From Melanocharis versteri (taxonomy: Eukaryota > Chordata > Aves > Passeriformes > Melanocharitidae), in NCBI GenBank assembly GCA_013397845.1, contig VZTG01000076.1, positions 324,161 to 388,160 on the forward strand: DNA of 64,000 bases. Direction: 5' to 3'. The translations under genes and the position numbers were made by a program. The notes under the pieces are model-generated. The model was not told where the DNA came from. It searched no databases and saw only the letters and a list, made by a program, of their open reading frames with translations. The stretch's first letter is position 1; each line of letters starts with the position of its first letter. Shown here piece after piece: positions 25,001 to 32,900 of this stretch.

Positions 25001-27510
25001 GAAAGGGAAAATTTTCAACATCTTTTGCTACTTAAAGGAAGTAATGACAGGTTATCAAATGCTTCTCCTCCAGCTATAAATTAGGCCTGTTGTGCAGCAA
25101 GCTTTTGAAAAACTTGTGAAACCAGTAGATGATATGCAGACAGAAAAGCTTTAACAGCAACGAGAGCAAAGCTTACTTCTAAAGCATCCAACAACGCCAC
25201 AATAAAGTCTCAGTCTAGTTATATTCTATACTTCTTTTTTGATGAGGTTAACACTTCCTAAGTAAATGCAGTTTTACACTGAAGATATAAATAGCAACAC
25301 AACTCTGTGGAAAATTAGCAGAAAGGCAGAAAACATAGGGAAAACACTGCCACAAATACAAAGGAAGTTTGAAATATTTCTGGTCTCTTGAAACATACTC
25401 ATCCACCTTCTGGGACACTTCTAAAAAAGAAACACACAACTACTCCAATCCTTATTCTAATGCTGGAACATAACTCCTGGATCCCTTCTTCCTCATCAGT
25501 GCCTCAGATCAACAATTGTGGATGGTGTTTGCCTGTGCAAAAAATTGCTGGGAGCACATACAAGATGTACCAATAATATAAGCAGCATTCAAACATACAA
25601 AAATTATTTCCATACCTATGTAACAAAGCTACCACAGGAAAGCCTAGTATGAAGTGCAACATCAAATCTTAAACATTAACTTCCCTTGAAAGTAGTAGGA
25701 AGTCAGCATGGTCCATGTTATGATCAGCACTTTATCTTTACAAAAGTTTACTGGGTTGTAATACTCCACAGATACTAGATTAAAACTTGCACTAGAGCCA
25801 ATACTGGTCTTTTGGAGGCATCAGACTGATAATGCAAGAAACCAAAGTGGTATAACATTCTGCATCCATAAAATTGTTGAAAACACACAGGAATTGGTTT
25901 TCACAGAAGCCTGGCAGCTTGGGGGGAGGGGGAAACTGTCCATAGTTGAAAAAAGGAGGATACCATGGTATTTCTGTTTCAAGGAGATGCCATTGCCCAA
26001 GAACAAGGTTAAAGTTAATTCACTTTGTAAAATACTAACAATATAAAAACACTCTAGCAAACTACCAAATGTATGGAAAGACAATCCATAATATTTTTCC
26101 CCCCAAATCCACATTTCTTACCTTTCTCTGTCCCACCTCTAATGTAGTTCTGTCCAGAATTTGTAATTATATTGTCAATCAACATCTTGGCTTTGTTTTG
26201 CACATCAATGCTGCCAAAAATCTTTACTTCAGCTTCATGGGTTCCTCTTGTAACCTATGTGCAAAAACATCATTGATTTTTTTTCATACTGCAAAAACAA
26301 GCATTATACAAGAACACATACTGAAAACAATTTTTGATCCTTTTTTTTCCTGAGATTTAACTCATCCTATGAAAAGGCTCTTTAATCTCTTTTCAAAAAG
26401 AAAAGGAAATAAATGCAAACTTATGGAAAAAATTCAGTAACCTTTTCCTATTTTCACATAATATCCATATTGCACCCTCAATCCCATTTCCTTTTTACCA
26501 ACTGTAAAACAGTGGCATTATCACAGCTATTGTAACACCCTTCAACTTCCTCCAACTGGTTTACACAGAAACAAAACCAAGTATGCTCCCAACAGAGCCC
26601 ATGTCTTGACAACACACAGCACATGGTACCTTTATCCTTGAACCCGAAGAATCCTCAAGTTCTTTAATTTTAGTTCCACCCCGACCTGTTATAATGATAC
26701 ACAGCAGGTATAACAGAGATTTAGGCCAAACTGCTCAAACTTAATTGTAAGTATTTTATCTGTGACCGAACCCCAAGACCTTCATATGAATGTGTGCATT
26801 TACAAATAAAAGAACTTGTGACACCAAACCATCGGAGATCGTAGGCAACTCTTTTGTCTATTAACCAAATGCAAGGTTTGTGTGTAGGGAAATGCCCTTC
26901 AGTGGATGAGACGGAGTAGTAAAACTAGGTCAAGAGATTGTCACCCTTCCTTCATGCGACTAGAGGGACTTCAGACCACTTGCACACGCTGGCCTTGAGA
27001 AACACATGTCAACTCAATCACTTCAGGGAGGAAAAGTTTCCCTGGGGAGTGGGAGAAACCCTGCAAAAGCACCCTGCCATGCCCAGGTGGAGAGAGATGC
27101 ACGGGAACTGCAAGGGGCCCTTCCACGGCCAGACTGACGGAGGGCAGGGATGCACTCCCTCAGCCACGCGCTCCCTCAGGACACTGGGGGGGGCCGTCTG
27201 CCCTCCTCCTCCCCACCCGCTTACCTCAGCGGGTCAAGCACCCGGCTCCGAGGTGCACCCATCATTACCTATGAGAGCCCCGACCAGGGCGCTGTCGAGG
27301 TGGAAGCAGAGCGGCGCCGCAGAGTCCCGAGCCTGGCCGGCCGCAGCTCGGGGCGGCCGCTGCCGCGNCCCGCCGCCCGCCGCCCTCCACGAAGGCACGA
27401 CCCCACGAAGGGGTGCTGGGCGACCAGCACAGCCGCCCGGTAGCAGCTGCGGCCCGCGGCCAGTCCGGCGCGCCGAGCTCCTCGTCGCTGCTGGCGTCCC
27501 AGTCGGACAT
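6948..27510 (-). CDS. DDX43: DEAD-box helicase 43 (KH domain + helicase), 16 coding exons
   Basis: ATP-dependent RNA/DNA helicase, a cancer/testis-type gene in mammals (family knowledge). Exons in transcript order: 27510-27269, 26685-26630, 26254-26122, 24804-24697, 24156-24075, 22616-22460, 22374-22256, 21968-21858, 19119-18978, 15389-15289, 14532-14445, 12929-12802, 12199-12090, 11364-11226, 10476-10389, 7055-6948. If the N at 27368 is dropped they give 636 residues, against about 648 in human. KH domain with GRGG at about 81-84; Q motif ending at 259; Walker A AQTGTGKT at 276-283; PTREL at 314-318; ATPGR at 361-365; DEAD at 386-389; SAT at 417-419; ATDLASRGLD from 533; HRVGRTGR at 563-570. 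The start MSDWDASSDEEL lies in a strong GCCGCCATG context. Oddities: the exon 1 frame break at the N, and a GC donor on intron 9. Confidence 0.95.
7056..10388 (-). other. DDX43 intron 15
   Basis: 3.3 kb GT-AG intron. It contains a less AT-rich patch at about 7790-8110 with several CpGs and overlapping short open frames, a 12-base triplet repeat at 9617-9652, and C/A-rich simple sequence at about 9405-9452. No recognised gene. Confidence 0.8.
9617..9652 (+). repeat. Short tandem repeat, 12-base unit, three copies
   Basis: The unit AGTGAAAACCAT occurs three times in a row, the last copy changed at its end. Confidence 0.85.
10389..10476 (-). CDS. DDX43: DDX43 exon 15
   Basis: Codes for RTGEAVTLVTSNDWRFAPEL, then IDILERANQ. 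It ends at phase 0 before donor GTAAGA and aligns with the human region before the C-terminal tail. Confidence 0.94.
10477..11225 (-). other. DDX43 intron 14
   Basis: GT-AG intron, AT-rich, with a short C-run near 11113-11124. Nothing else recognised. Confidence 0.8.
11226..11364 (-). CDS. DDX43: DDX43 exon 14 (motifs V and VI)
   Basis: Codes for KVRILVATDLASRGLDVHD (motif V) and EEYVHRVGRTGRA (motif VI with the arginine fingers). Donor GTAAGT. Confidence 0.95.
11365..12089 (-). other. DDX43 intron 13
   Basis: GT-AG intron, AT-rich. No gene or repeat family recognised. Confidence 0.8.
12090..12199 (-). CDS. DDX43: DDX43 exon 13
   Basis: Codes for ADDLASDFGIQGIPVQSLHG, then NREQCDREQALDDFKK, the motif IV-V interval with the usual SLHG and REQ. 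Donor GTGAGT. Confidence 0.94.
12200..12801 (-). other. DDX43 intron 12
   Basis: GT-AG intron, AT-rich. Nothing else recognised. Confidence 0.8.
12802..12929 (-). CDS. DDX43: DDX43 exon 12 (start of RecA lobe 2)
   Basis: Codes for AVNTVQQKVIVIPEEEKRAF and ends KDKVIIFVGKKL before donor GTATGT. First strand of the second RecA domain. Confidence 0.93.
12930..14444 (-). other. DDX43 intron 11
   Basis: 1.5 kb GT-AG intron with no recognised repeat or gene. Confidence 0.8.
14445..14532 (-). CDS. DDX43: DDX43 exon 11 (motif III)
   Basis: The split codon completes SAT of motif III. The exon then reads WPDGVRRLAKSYLKNP and ends VGTLDLA at phase 0. Confidence 0.94.
14533..15288 (-). other. DDX43 intron 10
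   Basis: GT-AG intron. It contains a direct duplication of 18-19 bases at 15213-15249 (AATTAACTTGTTCAATAA twice). Confidence 0.8.
15213..15249 (+). repeat. Tandem duplication of a 19-base unit
   Basis: AATTAACTTGTTCAATAA appears twice, 19 bases apart, a small local duplication inside intron 10. Confidence 0.85.
15289..15389 (-). CDS. DDX43: DDX43 exon 10 (DEAD box)
   Basis: Begins VLDEADRMLDMGFEP, carrying the Walker B DEAD motif, and ends RPDRQTVMT before donor GTATCT. Confidence 0.95.
15390..18977 (-). other. DDX43 intron 9 part A: GC-AG intron
   Basis: 3.6 kb intron between exons 9 and 10. It begins GCAAGT on the minus strand and ends AACAG. It holds a T/G-rich simple tract at about 17337-17415 and no recognised gene. 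Confidence 0.85.
17337..17415 (+). repeat. T-rich low-complexity tract
   Basis: Repeated GTTTT/GTTT units ending in a G-run. On the transcribed strand this is an A/C-rich tract like those common in bird introns. Confidence 0.75.
18978..19119 (-). CDS. DDX43: DDX43 exon 9 (motif Ib), followed by a GC donor
   Basis: Codes for ICVYGGGDRRGQIDM and VDIVIATPGRLNDLQ, ending in ITYL. The next bases are GCAAGT, so intron 9 is GC-AG. The join ITYL|VLDEAD is exact, and no nearby GT keeps the protein. Confidence 0.93.
19580..19895 (+). repeat. CR1 LINE fragment (post-RT region)
   Basis: TTTGTGGATGAAACCAAACTGGGGAAGCAGC is followed by GGCTAGAGAAATGGGCTGA and GGGGTGAATAATGTGCTGAACAT. This resembles the CR1 segment just after the reverse-transcriptase YADD box. 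Stops occur in all frames. It lies directly before a second, separate CR1 piece. Confidence 0.65.
19910..21625 (+). mobile_element. CR1 LINE retrotransposon, decayed, 5'-truncated
   Basis: About 1.7 kb in sense orientation. Recognisable pieces of the non-LTR reverse transcriptase, in order: KAELLNAFFATVFNTDD, VIILDFSKAFDTVSH (RT motif A), GLRQGSILDLVL (motif B), KFTDDTKQRGAVD (motif C, usually ADD), ERDLGVLVNGKLNMS and LRALGLFSLEETEG. The 3' end has the CR1 AGGTTGGATATTAGAAAAAGG and GGACTGGATGATCCTTG motifs. Frameshifts and stops make it inactive. It lies antisense in DDX43 intron 8. Confidence 0.92.
21858..21968 (-). CDS. DDX43: DDX43 exon 8 (motif Ia)
   Basis: Codes for GPGMLVLAPTRELALQVEAE, with motif Ia PTREL, ending AYKGIK before donor GTAGTC. 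Confidence 0.95.
22256..22374 (-). CDS. DDX43: DDX43 exon 7 (Walker A)
   Basis: Codes for SQAWPIILQGIDLIG and then AQTGTGKT, the Walker A / motif I ATP-binding loop, ending LMPGFIHLTSQP. Confidence 0.95.
22460..22616 (-). CDS. DDX43: DDX43 exon 6 (Q motif)
   Basis: Contains IPNPVRKFEDVF and ends VGFQKPTPIQ, the DEAD-box Q motif that reads the adenine of ATP. Phase 0 at the 3' end. Confidence 0.95.
22617..24074 (-). other. DDX43 intron 5
   Basis: 1.46 kb GT-AG intron between exons 6 and 5, containing a probable LTR fragment at about 23222-23385. Otherwise AT-rich. Confidence 0.8.
23222..23385 (+). repeat. Probable old LTR fragment of an avian endogenous retroelement
   Basis: TGTCCTAGTTTTGGCCAAGG followed by GAGTAAATTTTCTTGCAGAG resembles, by memory, the start of a common bird LTR type (TGTCCTGGTTT...GAGTTAATTTTCTT). 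No coding part or second LTR is visible. It could be a different repeat. Confidence 0.45.
24075..24156 (-). CDS. DDX43: DDX43 exon 5
   Basis: Codes for LPPIAKNFYKESSRTASMSQ, then EEVEVW. The LPPI-KNFYKES stretch is diagnostic for the DDX43/DDX53 group. Confidence 0.92.
24157..24696 (-). other. DDX43 intron 4
   Basis: GT-AG intron, nothing else recognised. Confidence 0.8.
24697..24804 (-). CDS. DDX43: DDX43 exon 4 (linker)
   Basis: Linker between the KH and helicase parts, containing KPAINWASLRENRAKYESMK. It aligns with the human INWD/IDWD-like linker by memory. Phases match both neighbours. Confidence 0.9.
24805..26121 (-). other. DDX43 intron 3
   Basis: 1.3 kb GT-AG intron with no recognised element. 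Confidence 0.8.
26122..26254 (-). CDS. DDX43: DDX43 exon 3 (rest of KH domain)
   Basis: Codes for VTRGTHEAEVKIFGSIDVQN and the following helix AKMLIDNIITN. The VKIFGS strand and the following KAKMLIDN helix match the second half of the DDX43 KH fold. Confidence 0.92.
26255..26629 (-). other. DDX43 intron 2
   Basis: Short GT-AG intron, nothing else recognised. Confidence 0.8.
26630..26685 (-). CDS. DDX43: DDX43 exon 2 (KH GxxG loop)
   Basis: With the last base of exon 1 it codes for GRGGTKIKELEDSSGSRIK, which includes the KH-domain GxxG nucleic-acid-binding loop. Length 56; phase 2 in, 0 out. Confidence 0.92.
26686..27268 (-). other. DDX43 intron 1
   Basis: GT-AG intron, AT-rich at its 3' end and rising in GC towards exon 1. 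Confidence 0.8.
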
Positions 27511-27610
27511 GGCGGCGCCGCCCGGCTCGGCCGCCCATGCGGAGGGACTTGGCGCGCCTCAGGCCCGGGGCGCGCTGATTGGCCGGGGCGGGCTGCTCTC
27601 TGAGCTGTGA
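27190..27610 (-). promoter_or_regulatory. DDX43: DDX43 CpG island / promoter region
   Basis: Dense CpG and GC over exon 1 and about 100 bases upstream, in sharp contrast to the AT-rich surroundings. Typical of a TATA-less CpG promoter; no TATA box is seen. Only about 40-140 bases separate the start codon from CR1-derived sequence. In mammals this gene is controlled by promoter methylation (family knowledge). Confidence 0.65.
27269..27510 (-). CDS. DDX43: DDX43 exon 1, frame broken at an N
   Basis: Starts MSDWDASSDEEL with Kozak context GCCGCCATG and ends DSALVGALIG, the front of the KH domain, before donor GTAATG. The 242 bases leave the two halves one base out of phase. Dropping the N at 27368 gives 241, which restores the phase needed by exon 2. 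This is probably a sequencing or assembly error in GC-rich DNA rather than a real mutation. Confidence 0.8.
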
Positions 27611-27629
27611 TTNTAAGCACTTCGAGAAC

Positions 27630-28075
27630 GGTCACTCCCCCACTCCCTGGGCAGCCCATTCCAATGCCAAGTCACCCTTTCTGCGAAGAGCTTCTTCCTA
27701 ATGTGCAGCCTAAACGGGCCCTGGCACAGTTTAGGACTGTGTCCTCTAGCCCTGTCACTGGTTCCCTGGGACAAGAGGCTGACCCCCCACCTGGCTACAG
27801 CCTCCTGTCAAGCAGTTGTAGAGAGTGAAAAGGTCCCCCCGGGGCCTCCTTTTCTCCAGGATAAGCAACCCCAGCTCCCTCAAGCAGCTCCTCACAGGAC
27901 TGGTGCTCCAGACCCTTCACCAGCTCCATTGCCCTTCTCTGCACTGCCTCCAGCACCTCAATGTCCTTCCTGCAGTGAGGGGCCCAGAACTGGAGAGAGG
28001 ACTTGAGGTGTGGCCTCACCAGTGCTGAGTACAAGAGGGACAATCACTGCCCTGGTGCTGCTGGCCACGCCATTG
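27630..28075 (-). repeat. CR1 LINE fragment abutting the DDX43 promoter
   Basis: On the minus strand it reads LYSALVRPHLKSSLQFWAPH, then KDIEVLEAVQRRAMELVKGL, the end of the CR1 reverse-transcriptase ORF, and then the 3' region ending near GGGCTGCCCAGGGAGTG. Same orientation as DDX43. Degraded and truncated at both ends. Confidence 0.9.
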
Positions 28076-28429
28076 CTGATATTTTCTGATTTTCCTCTCT
28101 CCCTGCTCCTCTGCCAGCACAGGGCAGCCCTGGGTGGGCTTAGCTGAGGAGAAGGAGGAGGCAGCAGGGGCAAGAACGTGGTTGAGAACATTTGGAAAGC
28201 CTCCAAAGTCTGTAGGGTGGAGGGGGAAGGCAGGCAGCCTCAGGGGAGGCAAGGGAGCCAGGGTAGCACTGTGTAATTTTGCCAGGTGCCCAGGCTGCTG
28301 TCATGCTGCTACGCTGCAGTCTGATTTTTTAAGCTAAGTCATAATATTTAATCTCAAATGAAGTCTTAATGATGCTTTAATAAAGCTTTTATGTTCAGTA
28401 TGACTGAATATACTAAAGCTGATACAATA

Positions 28430-28618
28430 CTTGAAACAGAATCACAGAACGGCTGAGCTTGGAGGCCATTTGGTCCAACAGCTCTGCTCAAGTAGGGACA
28501 CCAAGAGCCAGTTGCCAAGGTGGCTTGTGACTTTCTCCAAGGATGGAGATTCCACAATCTCCCTGGGTAAACTGTGCCAGTGCTTGGTCATCATCACTGT
28601 GAAAAAAATAAGAGAAAA
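28430..28618 (-). repeat. CR1 LINE 3' end fragment
   Basis: AATCACAGAACGGCTGAGCTTGGAGG, TTTGGTCCAACAGCTCTGCTC and CTGTGCCAGTGCTTGGTCATC are the reverse complement of a CR1 3' end. A separate copy from the neighbouring one, in the same orientation. Confidence 0.82.
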
Positions 28619-28870
28619 CCAAATCAAAACAAGAAAAAGCTAACACACCCCATGCCCTCTCAGTTACACTAAAAAAATGCTAAATGGGTGTTTAAATTTC
28701 CCTGTTAGGCAGGGTCCTGTATTCTTGTTGTACAGAGCTGAACAGGGGACATTTATATATGTGTCTTTATGGATACGCATCGCTGCCTGTGCCTGGTTGT
28801 GGCAATCTGCCGGGTAACCCAACAGGAAAAACTACTCTCTGCTGTCTTCTGACCCTTCCCTAATAGCTCT

Positions 28871-29314
28871 GTGCACGCAGGAACCAAGGCTGCCTGGTTT
28901 AAAACAAGAGGACAATGCGTACATTTGCCTTTTTTCCTGTGTTTAATCTCAGGCAGAGCTTGGTACTGTTCACATTGGCTGACATGGAAAACCTCCCTTT
29001 CTGGCAACTGCAGCTTTAAATTTCAGCATCTTAAGATGATGTTCATCAGAGAGGCTGGGGGTCACCTGCACATGGAGATATCTGCTCTTGAAGCCTCCAC
29101 AGAGGCAGTGACTTCACCACAAGAACAGGCTAGAATATTTAGTATTTTACATTCAAATACTGAAGCTTCAGTATTGTCTTCAGCCAGGCTGCAGGAAGAG
29201 CACAGTGGAGGAAGTAGGTGTGAGTATTTCAGGTTTGATGCAGTAACATTCTACAGAAACTTTCATGGTCAAATGCAGAAGAAACGGCTTCACCTAGACC
29301 TCAAGTTAAACTGA
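28871..29314 (+). other. Unrecognised 147-codon open frame
   Basis: ATG-to-stop frame without recognised domains. It starts MHAGTKAAWFK and ends RLHLDLKLN. No Kozak or splice context was established and composition is like the surrounding intergenic DNA. Most likely a chance frame, possibly an exon of a non-coding RNA; not called as a gene. Confidence 0.2.
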
Positions 29315-29770
29315 GATGACAGATGTGCCTTCCATGAGAAATCCTGCTCCCCACACAGGTTCCCCCCGATTGTCAATCCCGAATCCATTGCCATTTATCA
29401 AACAGGGAAGACAACAATAACTTCCAAGCTCATTTTCATAGATGTGCTGCAACATAAAGTAAACTGCTCTAAAGAGTTACGAGAAACTGAACATGTCAGA
29501 CTGGTTTCTGCACTTTTTATGCTAATAGACTTCCTTTGTGATGTTTTGTTCTACTTAATAAAAAATTACACAACTTCAAAAGGAAAACAATGAGCAAGCT
29601 TAATTGTTTGGTTTTTTTTTTTTTTTGCCTGATATGTGGGCACACCAAACAATCTTTTATGTAAGGAAAAAACCCAGTAGTCATGGTACTTTTCAAATCA
29701 TTTTTATTAACAACAATATGGATTCAACTTTGTCAAGAATTTACAATTAACATTGTAATGTACTGGCTAA

Positions 29771-29987
29771 TGTTGCAGTGTCAGTGGAAGCAGCCATCGT
29801 GCTTTCTAAGCCTGCTACGAAACTTTCTTTTTGTCTTTCAAAGAAGTCAAAAATGCTTCCAATAGCAGATGATATTGGATATGTCTGGAATTGTCCTGTG
29901 TGTGGCCACCACTGAATGAATGGCCACATTTGCATCCAGATGAATGGACAGGAAAATTTTACATGCTTCCACTGACGTTGCAGGGGA
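29771..29987. repeat. Imperfect inverted repeat, about 20-base arms
   Basis: TTGCAGTGTCAGTGGAAGCA near 29774 is matched on the other strand by CTGCAACGTCAGTGGAAGCA near 29986-29967, about 170 bases apart. A 62-codon minus-strand frame (29747-29935) overlaps most of it. It could be a tiny decayed DNA transposon, a hairpin, or chance. Confidence 0.35.
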
Positions 29988-32900
29988 CAAGTCTTATTTC
30001 AAAAACTAATTAATCTTTTTAGACAGTGACAGCACTTTGTGTGATGTTGTAATCCATTTGAATAAAGTCAATTAACACACTTGGAAAAAAAAATGTGAAG
30101 CAGAAATACCTGGGACAAATTCTTTTCCAACCTGTATTTCATTCAAACCTAGTGAATCCAAAAGGATTGCATGACATATGAGTCAGGATAAAAGTTGGCC
30201 CAGAGAGGCAAGTTCATTTCTGGTACATGTGGTTCAGTTCCTGTAAGTTCAGTGGAACTGAGCCTGGTTATCCCAACGGAGGCTGAGCTTCACCCAGTTG
30301 GGCAGTGAATTCATTGAAGTCAGTGAAGCCATCCAAGGATGAATTTAGCCTCGGGTGTTTAAACCCTTTTTTTCTCCATTCCTCTGCTGTTATATTTTCT
30401 TTTCCTGCTTACTCCTATTTTCTGAATATTCCGATTTCTCTGTGCTTTTAAAAAATGTCCCTTCTCTCCTTCCCTTTTTATATCAGTACTTTGTGCGTTA
30501 TTTTTTATATAGTCAATGTGACAAGGGTATATTCAGCTAAGTATTAGTTTCCTCAGGAAATAACTGGAATATTACCATTTTCACTTCAAACAGATGCCCA
30601 ACAAAATCAGGATTTGAATCTGAGTTCCCAATTCAAGAAAAATTCTTGAATTTCATAGAATTAATGAATTCCATAGAATTTTTGCTTGAGTAAGGATTGC
30701 AGGTCCCAATCCAGAAATACTACTGTACATCAGATGTTCTACTATACATCAGCAATTCAGCATGATTTGATTTATCACAGAAAAGCAGGTGAATTACTCA
30801 TCACCATACTATAATGAGAGCAGTCACTCAAAGTAGGAGTATCTCAAAAACATATGGAACAACTGTGGGCACTGTAAATAAAAGTGTATGATCTTCGCAA
30901 TCTTGAACCCTAGGCTAAAACATCATATTCATATTTAAATAAAAAGTATAGATCATATAAGCCAGGAGCAAATACAAATTTTTGAACAAATAATTGTTGT
31001 TGAAACTGTTCTTTTCAGCTCTCTCTTCATTCAGGTAGAAGAACATGCTGACCAGAAAACAGTTATTTGGATAAGACTTAATTCCTGAAGCTCTTACTTG
31101 ATTTCAGCTTCTCTCTTCAAACAATTCTCAAGTGGAGTGTAAATCAGAAAAAAAAACCTGTTCTTTGTCCTGACTCATGAACAATTTTTATTAGCTGTCA
31201 TGAGCTGGACTTTAATAAGGAGCTCAGGACAAGACTTGAAAAGCCAGACAGGTCCTTCTTTTGTGAAACCAATGAATGACTGTCAGTCATGACACTGTCT
31301 AGAGAGAGCATAGAAACTCCTCATAAGGAAATACGAGTAAAGCTTATAAAAATCCAAACAAACAATTCTTCCTCTTTAAAATTTCATATATTCACTACTC
31401 TTTCTATTTTCTATCAATATTATGTTAAAAAACCCTATATGATAAGACTTGCATCTACAAAAATAATAATGGTGAGCATAAAAGAAAAAAAATTAGAATT
31501 TTAAACCTTAATTTGAAAAGATACGATCTTCTGGATTTATTAGTACTTTGTAAAGACATTAATATTTTCATACATAATTTATAGAACTCATTCTTTTGTG
31601 CACAAAATTGTATTAAATAAATTAACTTAAAGTTAGAAGGACTCAAGCATCTCATTTAAGGCAAAAATACCAAGTCTCCATGAGATAAATTATCAGCAAA
31701 CCCCAAGGCCCTGTTTCTGCGTGGAATCGGAGCAGGCAGGGCCATTGCTCAGTTCTCCCATCGCCGCCTTCCGGGTGCAATGGGGGTGCAACCATCTGCT
31801 CCCGCAGATGAAGGTGGAAGAGTGGTGTCCCTTTCATGATGCCTTGGTTTTTCGGTCTCGTCAGGGAGGGGAAGGGAGTTTCACTACGGACACACAGCTG
31901 CCATGTGCCCAAATCGCTTGCTTCTTAACTGAACCTAACTGCACTTTTGTGCGCAGGTCAGCAGGAGGCTTCACATGAAAGGCAAGAAAGGCACCATAAA
32001 GAGGAAAAAGGAAAAAAAAATAGCCTAAAAAACAATTTAAAATTTTTAAATTTTCAATACTTTAAACTTACATATCCGTCTGGATAAACTGCAGACATTC
32101 AAATAAGTTAATAATAGTTAAATGAACTGAGATGTGGAAAAAAATGTATTTATCCTCACAAAACTGCTGTTATAATCAGGCTTCAGTATGGTCAGATTGC
32201 ACATAAAAGAAAACAGGAAAGGCTGAATGTGGTGAATTATATGGCAAATCAGTGGTGAGGAAATTGTGCTTCAAGGTGTCTTTCAGGATTTAACAACTGA
32301 AGTTTGCTCCGGCATAAGCCATGGAACACAGTGTACCATCCATGGACCCCATATAATGACACAATATATACACTCTACAGTTTGCATGTACTTTCACATA
32401 ATAAAGTTGTCATGTAACATCCAGAATACTTCTGTAAAGCAAATGGAAGCAGAACTTACAATGGTTTCATAGTAAACAGGTCCTTCACAATACAATCTAC
32501 AGCATTTAGCCATGGTTAAGACTGGAGTGATGTTTTTGATGTACATAGCGAGTTCCCAGCGGGTCTGGGCCTTGAGAAAACACTGCCCTGAGTGAGCTGG
32601 CACTGGCACACCCGTACATTCGGTATTCCTGCTGCTAGAGGGAAGCTGAGCCCAAGCTGGGTTGTCTACAAGCCTGTGGTGCAGGTGGGGTGTAAATCTG
32701 GCAGGAGGCAACACACAGAAACCTCCTTCAGCTGGGAAGAGCGAAAGCCCGTTTAGGCTCTGCAAGGGTTCTCCCAGTGGCAAAGCCTTGCTGGGGATGT
32801 GCAGGCAGGTGCTAACACTGCTCCTGCACCTCAGCAGAAGTGAAGTGTAGGTTAGAGTAAGAAAAAAAGGAGGATGTATCAGGCTCAGTCTGATGTAGGC

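Noticed and set aside
26938..27603. 221-codon plus-strand open frame across the DDX43 CpG island
   Set aside because: Antisense shadow of GC-rich exon 1, with no domain, and it reads through an N.
32394..32783. 129-codon minus-strand frame downstream of KCNQ5
   Set aside because: No domain and no splice link to KCNQ5; probably chance or 3' UTR.
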